Part shown: positions 36,425-45,709 of the stretch, piece by piece
Layout: every line of letters begins with the position of its first letter
How positions within the stretch are numbered: the stretch's first letter is position 1
Source: VGBV01 sp963780395
Lineage (GTDB): Bacteria; Actinomycetota; Thermoleophilia; Solirubrobacterales; 70-9
Direction: 5' to 3'
Length of the DNA: 64,000 nucleotides
NCBI GenBank assembly: GCA_963780395.1
Contig: CAWABY010000010.1
Coordinates: 124,001 to 188,000 of the forward strand
The notes under the pieces: generated by a model
Seen by the model: the letters and a program-made list of their open reading frames with translations, nothing else
Told to the model about the DNA's origin: nothing
The model's database searches: none
Made by a program: the position numbers and the translations under genes

Positions 36425-37529
36425 ATGACACGCTTGGGCCCGAGAGCGCGGACGGTGTGGCCGCCCGCGGCGGCGGCCCTCCTGCTGGCCGCGCTGATCG
36501 CCCTGCGGTTCATCTTCCCCGAGCCCGACGGGATCATGCTGCTAGCGGTCGTGCCGATCATCTTGCTCGGAATGATGCTCGGCCCTAGCGGCGGCGTCGG
36601 CGCGGCGCTCGTCGCCTCTGTCGCTTACCTGGTCTGGGCCACCATCGAGGGTCACCCGGACGAGATCGGATACGTCGACCACCCGCTCGCGTTCTTCGCG
36701 CTGGGAGGGCTCAGCGGCTTCTTCGCGCGCGGGGTGCTGGGTGACTACGACTTGCGGGAGGCCATGGCGTCCACCGAGCTGCGCGGGGCGATGGACCGCG
36801 ACGAGCTGATCATGCATTTCCAGCCGATCGTGCGCCGCGAGGGGGCGCTGCTGGGAGTCGAGGCGCTGGTCCGCTGGCAGCACCCCAAACGGGGGCTGCT
36901 ACCGCCTGTTCAGTTCGTCCCCAGCGCCGAGCGCGACGAGCAGACGATCTGGGAGCTCACCGCGCGCACGCTCGAGCTGTCGATCCGGGAGGCGGCCGGC
37001 GGCCGGATCGGGGACGGAATCGTTGCCGTCAACATCTCGCCCGTAGGCCTGCGCCGCGACGGGTTGCCTTCGCTGATTGACGGCATGCTGGACCGGGCGG
37101 GTCTGCCGGGGTCAAGGCTGGCGATCGAGGTGACCGAGGCGGCCATCGCGGCCGAGGATGCTGAAGTGGCGGAGGTCCTGGCTCGCGTCAAGGGAGTGGG
37201 GGTGGGGATGATCGCGATCGACGACTTCGGCGTCGGGCACTCCTCCCTGTCCCGGCTCGCCCGCCTCCCCATAGACGCGCTCAAGATCGACCGGTCGCTG
37301 ATCGCGGGCCTGGAGCAGGAGAGGACCCGCGAGGTCGTCGCCGGGATCGTGCAGCTGGCCCACGCGCTGAAGATGCCGACGATCGCCGAGGGGGTTGAGG
37401 ACGAGGCGACCCGCGTACAGCTCGGTGAGATGCGCTGCGACGCGGTTCAGGGCTTTCACCTTGGCCGCCCGGTGCCGTCCGTGGAGCTGGCAGCATGGCT
37501 CAAGCAGCCCCGGATGGACCAGGCCTTAG
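36425..37529 (+). CDS. Membrane-anchored EAL-domain cyclic-di-GMP phosphodiesterase; true end uncertain
   Basis: Two to four hydrophobic segments (about 12-100) precede an EAL domain (about 120-360): GVEALVRWQHP carries the EAL signature, followed by EVTEAA, IDDFGVGHSS, LKIDRSLI, EGVEDE and QGFHLGRP. All metal and substrate positions that I can check are present, so phosphodiesterase activity is likely. The frame has no stop at the domain end and stays open to about 38281 through the antisense of the propeller gene. Stops just past the domain occur in the other two frames (TAG 37527-37529, TGA 37534-37536), so a one-base error near 37510 is probable. Confidence 0.8.
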
Positions 37530-38510
37530 GGGGTGATCTTGAAGACGGCTCCCTCGCCGGCCGAGGCGACCCAGACCGCGCCCTCGCCGACCGCGATCGA
37601 GGTGGGCTCGCTCCCCACGTCGATGGGGATCCCGGTCTCGGAGCCGCTCTCCGGGTCGAAGCGGAGCACCGTGCCGTTGCCGCTCGCCACCCACACGTAG
37701 CCGAGCCCGGCCGCGACGTCGATGCCGCGGCCGGTGGGGACCGGGTCGCCGGCCGCCTCGCCGGTGTCCGGGTCGAGCCGGGTCAGGTCGCCGCGGGCGC
37801 CGAGCACCCAGGCGGCGGACTCGCCGACCGTGACGTTGAAGGCGCCTCGGGACCTCGGCCGCCTGCTCGGGCTGCCCGCCGCGCGGGGCGGATGCGCACC
37901 ACCTCGCGGTTGCCGCGGGTCACCCAGACCCAGCCCTCGCCGGCGGCGATCGCCGATCCGTTGCCCTCGAGCGACATGGGGGGGCCGTCGAGGTTGCCGC
38001 TGGGGGGATCGACGCGCTCGACGCTCTTTTGCGACATCGCCCAGGCGGCGCCCTCGCCGGCCGCAATCTGGAACGGGAAGCCCCGCACCTTGATCGGCTC
38101 TCCCGGCCCCTCGACCGTCACCCGCTGGACCGCGCCGCGGTCGGGCAGCGCCAGCCAGGCGGCATCCTCGCCGGCGCTGATGTCGGTCGGGAAGCCGGCC
38201 GCCTCGACCCTGACGGGCCGCTCGCTCTGGGGGTGGATCCGCTTCAGCGTGCCGGCGAGGGTGTCGCCCACCCAGACGTAGCCCGCGCCCGCCGCGATCG
38301 TGTCCGGGCGCCCGCCGACGCGGATGCGCTTCACGACGGCTGCCGTGCCGGCGCCGTCGGCTCGGGGGCCGCTGCGGCGCCGAAATCGTCGGCCGCGGGC
38401 TCGGAGTCGCCGCCGTCGAAGACCCCGGCGATCGCGAGCACGGCGACCACGACCAGGGCGCCGCCGATCACGGCGGCGGCGATCCAGCCGCGCTCGCCCC
38501 ACCCGCTCAC
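37526..38510 (-). CDS. Membrane-anchored beta-propeller protein, frameshifted at about 38340 and 37880
   Basis: An N-terminal membrane anchor (WIAAAVIGGALVVVAVLAIAG) is followed by about seven repeats with the signature AAGEGAAW or VGEGAVWVAS, spaced 40-45 residues apart. This pattern of NHL/PQQ-like propellers is often seen in actinobacterial sensor or kinase ectodomains. Segments lie in three frames; the joins are near 38340 and 37880. The GTG start at 38510 overlaps the stop of the YjbQ-like gene (GTGA). The function is unknown. Its 3' end abuts the convergent EAL gene. Confidence 0.72.
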
Positions 38511-38921
38511 GAGCTGACCTGGACGATCACGGTCCGCTCCCGCGGCCGGTCGTCGAAGTCGATCAGGACCAGCTGCTGCCAGGTGCCCAGCGCCAGGCGG
38601 CCGTCGATCACCGGCACCTGCTCGGAGGGCCCGATCAGCGTCGCGCGCTGGTGGGCGTGCGAGTTGGTGTCGTGGTTGAGCCGGTTGTGCTCGTAGTCGC
38701 CCTCGGGCGGGATCAGGCGGTCGAGCAGGGCGCGCAGGTCGGCGACGCCTCCCGGCTCGAACTCCATCGTCGAGATCGCCGCGGTGGAGCCGCGCACGAA
38801 CGCGGTCACGACCCCCTCTTGGAGGGGCCGCGCTGACCACGCTCTGCACCTCTGCGGTGATGTCGATCACGTCGGCATCGCCGCGGGTCGAAACGGACAG
38901 CTCCTGGGAGTGGCTCGCCAC
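38507..38921 (-). CDS. YjbQ/UPF0047 family protein, frameshifted at about 38830
   Basis: The reconstructed protein of about 137 residues starts ASHSQELSVSTRGDADVIDIT and carries the family core: TAFVRGSTAAISTMEFEPG, LNHDTNSHAHQRATLIGPSE and GRLALGTWQQLVLIDFDD. The family is annotated as secondary thiamine-phosphate synthase enzyme, but its real role is unsettled. A run of five G at about 38830 should be four. The start GTG 38921 is fixed by TAGCTT (38929-38934), 7 nt upstream. The stop overlaps the propeller gene start. Confidence 0.85.
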
Positions 38922-38977
38922 CGCCGGGAAGCTAGCGAAGCTCCCCTCGATCCATTCCGGGCAGTTCGCCCGGCCCG

Positions 38978-39405
38978 CTAGCCCGCGGCCGCTATCTGAT
39001 CGCAGGCCGTCAGGATCGTCGGCTGAACTGCCGGAGGGAACTCGGCTGCCTGGGCGCGGCACTTGGCGCTCAGCTCCTGGAGCGCGGTGCCCACGTCCTG
39101 ACGAGCCGATTCGGACAGGTTCGCGACCTCCTGGTCCAGCTGCTGCCCGACCTCCTGGCACGCGGTTTCGGCCGTGCTCCTTGCCGCCTCGCCGCTGATT
39201 TCACCGGCCGCGTCGGTGCAGGAGCTGACCGCTCCGTCAACAGCCTGTTGGACCGAATCCTCGGCGGGTGTCGACGTCGTCGCCTCGGTGGTCGTGGTCG
39301 CCTCGGTCGTAGTGTCTCGTCGTCGTCCCCGCATCCGGTGACAACCCCGAGGGCAGCGACGGCGATTACGGCGACCAGCACCGTTCGGATGGCTCTGCCC
39401 CTCAT
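38978..39405 (-). CDS. Small lipoprotein, frameshifted at about 39322
   Basis: The N-terminus AIRTVLVAVIAVAALGVVTGCGDDDET has a lipobox ending at Cys. After a missing base at about 39322 the chain continues with a Thr/Glu linker and a helical domain of about 100 residues (SVQQAVDGAVSSCTDAAGEI, TACQEVGQQLDQEVANLSES). Four cysteines in the mature domain could pair. The function is unknown. It starts one base into the stop of the DUF1269 gene (TGATG overlap), so the two are coupled. Confidence 0.7.
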
Positions 39406-39926
39406 CAGGAATCAGCTCCTTTCGCATCCTCTTTGGCCGCCGCGTCGAGCTCGCGCCTGAGCTCCTCGGCATCGGCGTCCAGCTCCTTCTCGATCAGCTT
39501 GTTGGCTCGGGTGATCGCCTTCTCGAGCTGCTCCTCGATCTTCGACTCGCCGATCACGATGACCGCGGCGCTTCCCGCCTCGAGCTCTTCCCCGAGCTCC
39601 TTGAGATCGCCGCGCGAGATGCCGCCTCGCAGGTGCCCGACCAGTCCGCCGGCGGTGGCGCCGACGACTGCGCTGCCGATCAGCGCGGGCGGGAACAGGA
39701 TCCCGACCAGGGCTCCTACGCCGGCGCCTGTCCAGGCACCGTGCTGGGTCGGCTTCTCGGTCTTGTGGACGTGGACCTTGCCGTCCGCGTCTCGCTCGAT
39801 CACGGCGGAGTCGAAGGTCCCGATGGCTCCAACGGCGTGGAGGTCGAAGACGGCGTCGTAGTCGGCCTCGGCCTCGGCGATGTCGTCGTAGATGGCGGCG
39901 TACAGAAACACTGGTCTGTCCGACAT
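39405..39926 (-). CDS. DUF1269-type membrane protein
   Basis: The 173-residue product has a cytoplasmic ferredoxin-like N-terminus (RPVFLYAAIYDDIAEAEADYDAV), a glycine-rich hairpin of two membrane segments (GAGVGALVGILFPPALIGSAVVGATAGGLVG, about 70-100) and a charged helical tail with coiled-coil character. This layout is typical of the DUF1269 group, often stress-induced. ATG 39926 has an AAAGGAAG ribosome binding site. It is followed by a coupled lipoprotein gene. Confidence 0.8.
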   Translation of the reverse strand: MSDRPVFLYAAIYDDIAEAEADYDAVFDLHAVGAIGTFDSAVIERDADGKVHVHKTEKPTQHGAWTGAGVGALVGILFPPALIGSAVVGATAGGLVGHLRGGISRGDLKELGEELEAGSAAVIVIGESKIEEQLEKAITRANKLIEKELDADAEELRRELDAAAKEDAKGADS

Positions 39927-40080
39927 TCGGCTTCCTTTCGAATGAGAACAGTCGGCTCAAGTCTGCGCGATCGACCCTAGGGGGCTCCGCCCCTCATCGC
40001 CCAGATCGGTTGATTCCGCATGCCGACCGACCACCACCCTATTCGGTAAGGATGGCGCCCGAGGTCCGTGGCCGCGCGCC

Positions 40081-40476
40081 CTAGGACGTGCCGTCTTCGG
40101 CGGGCTGCTTGCGCGCTCGACGGGCTGCGAGGCGCCCTCGCGCGCCGCCGCCCTCGCGCTTCTGCTCGATGTACTTCTCCGCGACCGAGGTCAGCAGGGC
40201 GACCAGAACCCCGAACCCGGTGAGGATGTAGACGATGGTGAAGATCTGCGTCTCTGGGCTCGTCGGGGTGAAGTCGCCATACCCGACAGTCGTCAAAGTC
40301 ACGATGCAGAAGTAGAGGGACTCGATGATGGTCCAGTCCTCGAAGCGCCAGTAGAAGAGCGTGCCCGTGAGGACCAGGGCGCCCGCGACGAAGGGCAGCG
40401 CCTTGGTCTCGGGGTCGCGCCAGACGGCGCGGAGCGCCCGGGAAAGCTCTCGGGCAGCCATGAGAAGTGGGATCAC
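40081..40476 (-). CDS. Second small potassium channel (ion_trans_2)
   Basis: The 131-residue protein has a short cytoplasmic start, two membrane segments and the filter TLTTVGYGDFTPT between them, then a basic tail. It resembles the channel at 34949 but lacks its coiled coil. It starts at GTG 40476 or possibly at the ATG five codons later. The neighbours are unrelated. The 154 bp between it and the DUF1269 gene contain no gene that I can see. Confidence 0.85.
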   Translation of the reverse strand: MIPLLMAARELSRALRAVWRDPETKALPFVAGALVLTGTLFYWRFEDWTIIESLYFCIVTLTTVGYGDFTPTSPETQIFTIVYILTGFGVLVALLTSVAEKYIEQKREGGGARGRLAARRARKQPAEDGTS

Positions 40477-40539
40477 ACGCGGGGTCTTCGCCCCCTCCCG
40501 GCGTTCTCCTGTTGACGCTGCCTGCCTAGGCGAGCGGAA

Positions 40540-40728
40540 CTAGCCTCTGCGCAGCAGCGTCGGGATGCTGACCACGGCCGCGACCCCGATGACCACGTAG
40601 ATGATGTCGAGGACGTCCCTGTTGTCGACCAGGTCCGCGATCCAGAACTTGTCGATCAGCGGCTCCAGGCCGAGGTTCAGCCCGCCGAGGATCAGCAGCA
40701 GGAGCGCGATCACGCCCAGACCCCTCAT
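40540..40728 (-). CDS. Small DUF378-like membrane protein
   Basis: The 62-residue product, RGLGVIALLLLILGGLNLGLEP then DIIYVVIGVAAVVSIPTL, matches the two-helix DUF378 family (typically K.LN.IAL.L.IIGGLNWGL). ATG 40728 has a GGAGG ribosome binding site. The role is unknown. Confidence 0.75.
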   Translation of the reverse strand: MRGLGVIALLLLILGGLNLGLEPLIDKFWIADLVDNRDVLDIIYVVIGVAAVVSIPTLLRRG

Positions 40729-40790
40729 CTCGAACCTCCGTCGTCGTTGACGGCCCGGATATACCGCGCGGGCCGATCCTCAAACCCGAG

Positions 40791-41411
40791 CTAGCTGACG
40801 AGGTCGTAGATGAAGTAGATGATCACAACCAGGTTGACCACCCACGAGTGGGTGGTCAGCCACGCCTTGATGCCGGGCATCGCGTCGCGGGCGCGGTGCC
40901 CGAGCGCCATGTAGGCCAGGAACGGCAGCGACATCAGCAGCACGGTCCCCGCCACCAGCGGCCACGCGTCGATCGCGTCCAGTTTGGACTCGTTCATCAG
41001 GTGCGCCGCCGAGATCGTGGCCGCGATGTCGGTCGGCATCAGCAGGATCAGCAGAAAGCCGAGGCTGAACGCGCGTCTCGGCTCGGCCTCCTGCAATGCG
41101 CTCATCCACTTCGGCAGGTCCGCCTTACCCCGCGTCATCCAGACGCGGATCGCGAGCACCGCCAGCAGTCCGGCGACGATGTAGTCGGCCGTACTCGGGC
41201 CGTCGCTGCCGGAGTCGTCGAGTCCGGCCGCGCGGACGACGACGCTCCAGATCACGAGCCCCAGGCTCGCCGCCAGCACGACCCCGGCGATCATCGCCAG
41301 CGAGTTCTTCACCACCTCCCTGCTGGTGACGAGGAAGATCGCGGTCAGGATCTGCGGCCCCATCACCATGATCAGACAGAGGGGCAGGATCTGAAGCTGC
41401 TCTGACGCCAA
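40791..41411 (-). CDS. GAP-family membrane protein
   Basis: The 206-residue protein has six membrane segments in the layout of GAP/Sap proteins (LysE-like), which in mycobacteria help move glycolipids. Typical segments are LQILPLCLIMVMGPQILTAIFL and FSLGFLLILLMPTDIAATISA. The TTG start at 41411 lies 9 nt after TAGGCT (41421-41426 on the minus strand). It is divergent from the AI-2E-type permease and shares a compact promoter region with it. The substrate is unknown. Confidence 0.75.
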   Translation of the reverse strand: MASEQLQILPLCLIMVMGPQILTAIFLVTSREVVKNSLAMIAGVVLAASLGLVIWSVVVRAAGLDDSGSDGPSTADYIVAGLLAVLAIRVWMTRGKADLPKWMSALQEAEPRRAFSLGFLLILLMPTDIAATISAAHLMNESKLDAIDAWPLVAGTVLLMSLPFLAYMALGHRARDAMPGIKAWLTTHSWVVNLVVIIYFIYDLVS

Positions 41412-41420
41412 GGCAGCGTC

Positions 41421-41438
41421 AGCCTATGGGAATAGGCT
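41421..41438. promoter_or_regulatory. Back-to-back divergent -10 elements
   Basis: AGCCTA at 41421-41426 is TAGGCT on the minus strand, serving the GAP gene. TAGGCT at 41433-41438 serves the permease gene on the plus strand. The two hexamers are 6 bp apart, so RNA polymerase can occupy only one direction at a time and the two genes probably compete for transcription. Confidence 0.55.
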
Positions 41439-41445
41439 GGGGTCC

Positions 41446-42657
41446 ATGAGCCCGCGGATGATCCGGGCGCGGCTGAGAGGGCTGGGCCGCGACAAGGATG
41501 CCGATGCCGCGCCGGAGGCCGGACCCGCCTCTGATCCCGTGATGGAGATCGATCCGAGCGAGCTCAGAGGTCTGTTCAGGGCGCCCGACTGGCTCCGCGA
41601 CCTCGGGATCGCCTCGTGGCTGTTGATCGGGTTCCTGCTGTTCCTCGCGGGGCTCGTCTGGCTCCTGGCGCTGACCAGCACGATCGTGATGCCGGTGCTG
41701 ACGGCAGCGATCATCGCGGCGGTCGCATCGCCAATCGTCAGGTGGCTGGAGCGGCACCACGTCCCCCGCGGGATCAGCGCGGCACTCGTCCTGATCGCGA
41801 TCGTGCTGGCGGGAGCGGCGATGCTGATGCTGATCGTCGGCGGGCTTGCCGGACAGGAGGACGAGCTGAGCTCGGAGCTCACCGCGGGTGCCGGCGAGAT
41901 CCAGTCGTGGGCCGAGGACGCCGGGATCGACAAGGACAGCGCCGAGTCAGCAAACAAGGACGCCAGCAAGTCGCTCAGCGGCGGAGTAAGCGCGCTGCTT
42001 AAGGGCGTCAAGACCGGTCTCGACGCCCTGGCGGGGATAGGGATCTTCCTCGCGTTCACGGTGCTCAGCCTCTTCTTCATGCTCAAGGACGGTCCCAAGC
42101 TCCGCGCCTGGGGCGAACGCCACATGGGCGTCCCGCAGGACGTCGCCCGCACCGTGACTGGGCGCACGATCGGTTCCCTTCGCGACTACTTCGAGGGCGT
42201 GACGATCGTGGCGGCCTTCAATGGCGTCGTCATTGGGATCGGCGCTCTGATCCTCGGCGTGCCTCTGGCCGGCTCGATCGCGGTCGTCAACTTCGCCGCG
42301 GCCTACATCCCGTACGTCGGGGCCTGGAGTGCCGGCATCTTCACCGTCCTGCTCGCATTGGGCAGCGGCGGCCCCGACACCGCAGCCGAGATGGCCATCG
42401 TCGTTTTCCTGGCCAACAGCCTGCTCCAGCAATTGGTCCAGCCGATCGCCTACGGCGCCGCTCTTGGGATCCATCCACTCGCTGTCCTCATCGTGACCAT
42501 CGCAGGCGGCGCTCTGTTCGGGGCCATCGGCCTGATCCTCGCGGCGCCGCTGACGGCGGCGGCGACCAAGATCGCAGCCGACCTGGCGCGCGTCAGGGCC
42601 GAGGCGGAGAGCGATCCGCCGCCATCTGAGCCCGCCGTCAAGCCCGGCGCCGCCTAG
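41446..42657 (+). CDS. AI-2E/PerM-family permease
   Basis: The 403-residue protein has about eight membrane segments. The central GIFLAFTVLSLFFMLKDGPKLRAW and the C-terminal AAYIPYVGAWSAGIF, VQPIAYGAALGIHPLAVLIVTIAGGALFGAIGLILAAPL are characteristic of the family. Members export autoinducer-2 or act as Na+/H+ antiporters; which applies here is unknown. ATG 41446 lies 7 nt after TAGGCT (leaderless). The stop is 14 bp from the convergent panB stop. Confidence 0.88.
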   Translation: MSPRMIRARLRGLGRDKDADAAPEAGPASDPVMEIDPSELRGLFRAPDWLRDLGIASWLLIGFLLFLAGLVWLLALTSTIVMPVLTAAIIAAVASPIVRWLERHHVPRGISAALVLIAIVLAGAAMLMLIVGGLAGQEDELSSELTAGAGEIQSWAEDAGIDKDSAESANKDASKSLSGGVSALLKGVKTGLDALAGIGIFLAFTVLSLFFMLKDGPKLRAWGERHMGVPQDVARTVTGRTIGSLRDYFEGVTIVAAFNGVVIGIGALILGVPLAGSIAVVNFAAAYIPYVGAWSAGIFTVLLALGSGGPDTAAEMAIVVFLANSLLQQLVQPIAYGAALGIHPLAVLIVTIAGGALFGAIGLILAAPLTAAATKIAADLARVRAEAESDPPPSEPAVKPGAA

Positions 42658-42670
42658 CTGGGGGCTGCCG

Positions 42671-43612
42671 CTACCAGTCCCAGGGGGTGTTCGAGCCTGC
42701 CAGGCTCTCGTTCGCCAGGTAGCGCTTGAATTCCTCGAGCTCCTCAGGGTCGATCGAGTAGGTGTGCTCCTCAGCCGGGAAGCTGCCCGCACGGACGTCC
42801 GCAGCGTAGGCGCTGACGCCCTTGACCATCTCCTCGCGCACCTCGGCGTAGCGGCGCACGAAGCGCGGCGTGTGGCCGGCGTAGATGCCGAGCAGGTCGT
42901 GGAACACCAGCACCTGGCCGTCGCAGGCCGGTCCGGCTCCGATCCCGATCACCGGCACCTCCAGGTTCGGGATCAGCGACTCGGTTACGGCGGCCGGGAC
43001 CGCCTCGAAGACGACCGCGAAGCAGCCGACGGACTGCAGGGCGAGCGCCTCCTCGGCGACCTTGGCGGCTGCCTCTGCCGTGCGGCCCTGGGCCTTGAAC
43101 CCACCGAGGCTGGAGGCGGTCTGCGGCGTCAGCCCGACGTGTCCCATCACGGGGATGCCCGAGCGGATGATCGCGTTCGCCCGCTCGACCGAGATCCCGC
43201 CTCGCTCCAGCTTGACGGCGTCGCAGCCGGACTCCTTTACGAACCGTTGCGCGCTCTCCACGGCCTGTTCGTTCGACCGCTCGTACGACCCAAACGGGAG
43301 GTCCCCCACCAGCAGCGGGGTCTTCAGGCCGCGGCGGACGGCGGAGGCGAGCATCAGCATCTCGTCCATGCTCACCGGCGGGGTGGAGTCGTGGCCCAGC
43401 ACGACCATCGCGGCGGTGTCGCCGACCAGCACGATGTCGACCCCGGCCTCCTCGGCAACCTGCGCCGAAGGGAAGTCGTAGGCGGTCACCATCACGATCG
43501 GCTCGCCGGCGCGCTTCATCTCGGCGACGCGCGGAACCGTCATCGGGACGCGCTCGGTCGGGCGATCGCCCGCCGGCTCCTGCTTCTCGATGTCCTTGGG
43601 GGGTCGGGTCAC
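42671..43612 (-). CDS. panB: 3-methyl-2-oxobutanoate hydroxymethyltransferase
   Basis: The enzyme makes ketopantoate from alpha-ketoisovalerate and methylenetetrahydrofolate, the first step of pantothenate synthesis. The 313-residue protein shows MVTAYDFPSAQ, VGDTAAMVVLGHDSTPPVSMDEML, LPFGSY, KLERG, GIPVMGHVGLTPQ and VIGIGAG, all PanB blocks. The length is slightly above the usual 265-280 because of a 23-residue N-terminal extension. It starts 4 bp after panC and is cotranscribed with panC and DUF2520. coaE at 2098 completes CoA synthesis downstream in the same window. Confidence 0.96.
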   Translation of the reverse strand: MTRPPKDIEKQEPAGDRPTERVPMTVPRVAEMKRAGEPIVMVTAYDFPSAQVAEEAGVDIVLVGDTAAMVVLGHDSTPPVSMDEMLMLASAVRRGLKTPLLVGDLPFGSYERSNEQAVESAQRFVKESGCDAVKLERGGISVERANAIIRSGIPVMGHVGLTPQTASSLGGFKAQGRTAEAAAKVAEEALALQSVGCFAVVFEAVPAAVTESLIPNLEVPVIGIGAGPACDGQVLVFHDLLGIYAGHTPRFVRRYAEVREEMVKGVSAYAADVRAGSFPAEEHTYSIDPEELEEFKRYLANESLAGSNTPWDW

Positions 43613-43616
43613 GGAA

Positions 43617-44491
43617 TCAGGCCTCCGTCTTCGGTTGGGTGAGTATCACGTTGTCGATCAGGCGGGCCTTGCCCACCCGGGCGGCGACCGCCATCAGCAC
43701 GGGACGCCCGTTCAGCTCCGCGACCGGGGACAGGTCCTCCGCGTCGCGCGCCTCCACGTACTCCGGGTCAATGCCGGCGTTACGAAGCTCATCGGTCACC
43801 GCCGCGACCAGCGCCTCGGTCGAGCGCTCGCCGCCGGCGACCGCCGCGCTCGGCGGCGCCGAGCGCGCGCGAGAGCGCCGACGGCGCGCTCGCGCTGGTC
43901 GGGGTCGAGGTAGGCGTTGCGGGAGCTCATCGCCAGGCCGTCGTCCTCGCGGACGATCGGCAGCACCTGGATCTCGACTGGGAAGTCGAGATCCCGGACC
44001 ATGCGCTCGATCACGACCGCCTGCTGAGCGTCCTTGCGCCCGAAGTAGGCGACGTCGGGCTGTACGCAGTTGAGGAGCTTGGCGACGATCGTGGTGACGC
44101 CGCGGAAGTGGGAGGGCCCGCGGTGGGCGGGGTCCCCGTCCAGCACTCCGGTCAGCGCCGCGTCCACCTCGACCTCGGTCGCGAAGCCGTGCGGGTACAT
44201 CTCCTCTGTCGTCGGGGTCCAGAGCAGGTCCACGCCCTCGAGCGCGGCGAGCTCGGCGTCGCGGTCCTCGTCGCGGGGGTAGGAGTCGAGGTCCTCGGTC
44301 GGCCCGAACTGGGCCGGGTTGACGAAGAGGCTGACGACGACCACGTCGCAGTCGCGGCGCGCGGCGCGCATCAGCGACAGGTGACCGTCGTGGAAGTAGC
44401 CCATCGTCGGGACCAGGCCGATGCGCTTGGCCTCACGTCGCGGCTCGGCCAGCGCCTCGCGCAGCTCGGCCTTGGTGCGGACGGTCCTCAC
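43617..44491 (-). CDS. panC: Pantothenate synthetase, frameshifted at about 43885
   Basis: The ligase joins pantoate and beta-alanine with ATP. The N-terminal two thirds are continuous: RIGLVPTMGYFHDGHLSLM (HIGH-like), VVSLFVNPAQFGPTEDLDSYPR, RGVTTIVAKLLNCVQPDVAYFGRKDAQQ and MSSRNAYLDPDQR. After an extra G at GTCGGCG (about 43885) the C-terminus continues GAAERAVAGGERS and ends RLIDNVILTQPKTEA. The start GTG 44491 overlaps the DUF2520 stop (GTGA). It is probably functional in the real genome. Confidence 0.93.
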
Positions 44492-45303
44492 GCGGGCACC
44501 TGCTTCGAGCCTGCGGAACTGATCGCCTCGGTGTGGGCGGCGAGTGCGTCGTAGGCGCCCAGCAGCTCCGGCGAGAGCTCGGCCAGCGCGGCGCGATGGC
44601 GCTCGAGGGTCGCCGCGTCGCCGCGGGCGATCGGGCCGGTGAGCGCGTCGGGGCCGCGCTCGGCCCAGTTGGCGGCGGTGCGCAGCACCAACGGCGCCAG
44701 CAGCTCGCGCGCGTCCTGCACATCCAGACCCCCACCACTCGCGCGCGACAGCAGCTCGGCCGAGGCCTCCTGCAGCGCCACCAGGAAGTTGGAGGCCATG
44801 CAGGCGGCGGCATGGTAGGCGGCGCGCTGCTCCTCGGGCACGTCGAAGGGACGCATCCCCAAGCGTTCGCCGAGCGCGCGGGCGAAGGCCGCCGCGGCGT
44901 CGTCGGAGCCGGCCACCGCGGCCGGGGTGCCCTCGATCGCGGTGGCGCCGTCGGGGAAGGTCTGCAGCGGGTGCAGCGAGAAGGTCGCCGCGCCGGCGGC
45001 GAAGGCGGGCTCGAGCGCGGCCAGGGTGCCGGCGCCGCTGACGTGGCCGACCAGCGGGGGCAGCGGGTCGGCTGCGGTCACGGCCACGCAGGCCGTCTCG
45101 ATCGCCTCGTCTGGGACGCAGAGCAGCACCGCGGTGGCGCCGGCCGAGGCGTCGGTGGCCTCGTCGGTGGCGGTCAGCCGCGCCGGAATGCCGGCCGTCC
45201 CGGCGGCCGCCGCGAGGCTGCGGCCCACGCGGCCGCGCCCGACCATCACGATCGGCGCCTCGGGGGTGGGCTGTGGAGTCAGTTCCCGTTCCAGTTCCCG
45301 CAT
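44488..45303 (-). CDS. Rossmann-fold DUF2520 protein (ketopantoate reductase-like)
   Basis: The 271-residue protein has an N-terminal NAD(P)-binding fold (IVMVGRGRVGRSLAAAAG, LLCVPDEAI) and a C-terminal all-helical DUF2520 domain with AAYHAAACMASNFLVAL. It lies directly upstream of panC and panB with a 4-bp overlap. Its fold is like PanE, so it may supply ketopantoate reductase activity for this operon; that is an inference. ATG 45303 is chosen where the homologous sequence begins. Confidence 0.8.
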   Translation of the reverse strand: MRELERELTPQPTPEAPIVMVGRGRVGRSLAAAAGTAGIPARLTATDEATDASAGATAVLLCVPDEAIETACVAVTAADPLPPLVGHVSGAGTLAALEPAFAAGAATFSLHPLQTFPDGATAIEGTPAAVAGSDDAAAAFARALGERLGMRPFDVPEEQRAAYHAAACMASNFLVALQEASAELLSRASGGGLDVQDARELLAPLVLRTAANWAERGPDALTGPIARGDAATLERHRAALAELSPELLGAYDALAAHTEAISSAGSKQVPA

Positions 45304-45421
45304 CGAGATACCAGACGGCGTTGCGTTGGACGACGTAGTGTCGGAAAGCGATTGCCGGAAAATCCGGCCGGTCCGCGCCCTTGATCGGGTCGCGGCCAAC
45401 CGGGATTATAGATTCATCGTG

Positions 45422-45709
45422 ATGCCGGTCTTCGAGTTCCACTGTCGCAAGTGCGATGCTCGATTCGAGGAGCTGGTCGGCTCGCACGTGGGCAAGACGG
45501 AGAAGGACATCCGCTGTCCGGAGTGCGGAGCCGCCGATCTCGAGCGGAAGACGACATCGGGCTTCGCCCCCCTGCACCGCCAGCTCACCCCGAAGCAGAG
45601 GCGTCGCCTCGAGGACAAGCGCGGCACCGACCGCGGCGGCGCAAAGCAGCGCTTCAAGGCCCAACGGGCGGCCGAGCGCCGCCACCACCAACGGGGCCGC
45701 GGTGGCTGA
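45422..45709 (+). CDS. FmdB-type zinc-ribbon protein
   Basis: The 95-residue product starts with the FmdB ribbon MPVFEFHCRKCDARFEELV and a second CPECGA knuckle, giving one zinc site from two CxxC pairs. A basic C-terminal tail follows (QRFKAQRAAERRHHQRGRGG), suggesting nucleic acid binding. ATG 45422 follows TAGATT (45409-45414) by 7 nt. The gene overlaps the uracil-DNA glycosylase start by 8 bp, so it probably belongs to the same operon. Confidence 0.85.
   Translation: MPVFEFHCRKCDARFEELVGSHVGKTEKDIRCPECGAADLERKTTSGFAPLHRQLTPKQRRRLEDKRGTDRGGAKQRFKAQRAAERRHHQRGRGG

Noticed and set aside
36425..38281. Fusion of the EAL domain to a long C-terminal domain
   Set aside because: The extension is the reverse strand of a propeller gene with clear repeats and has no domain of its own.
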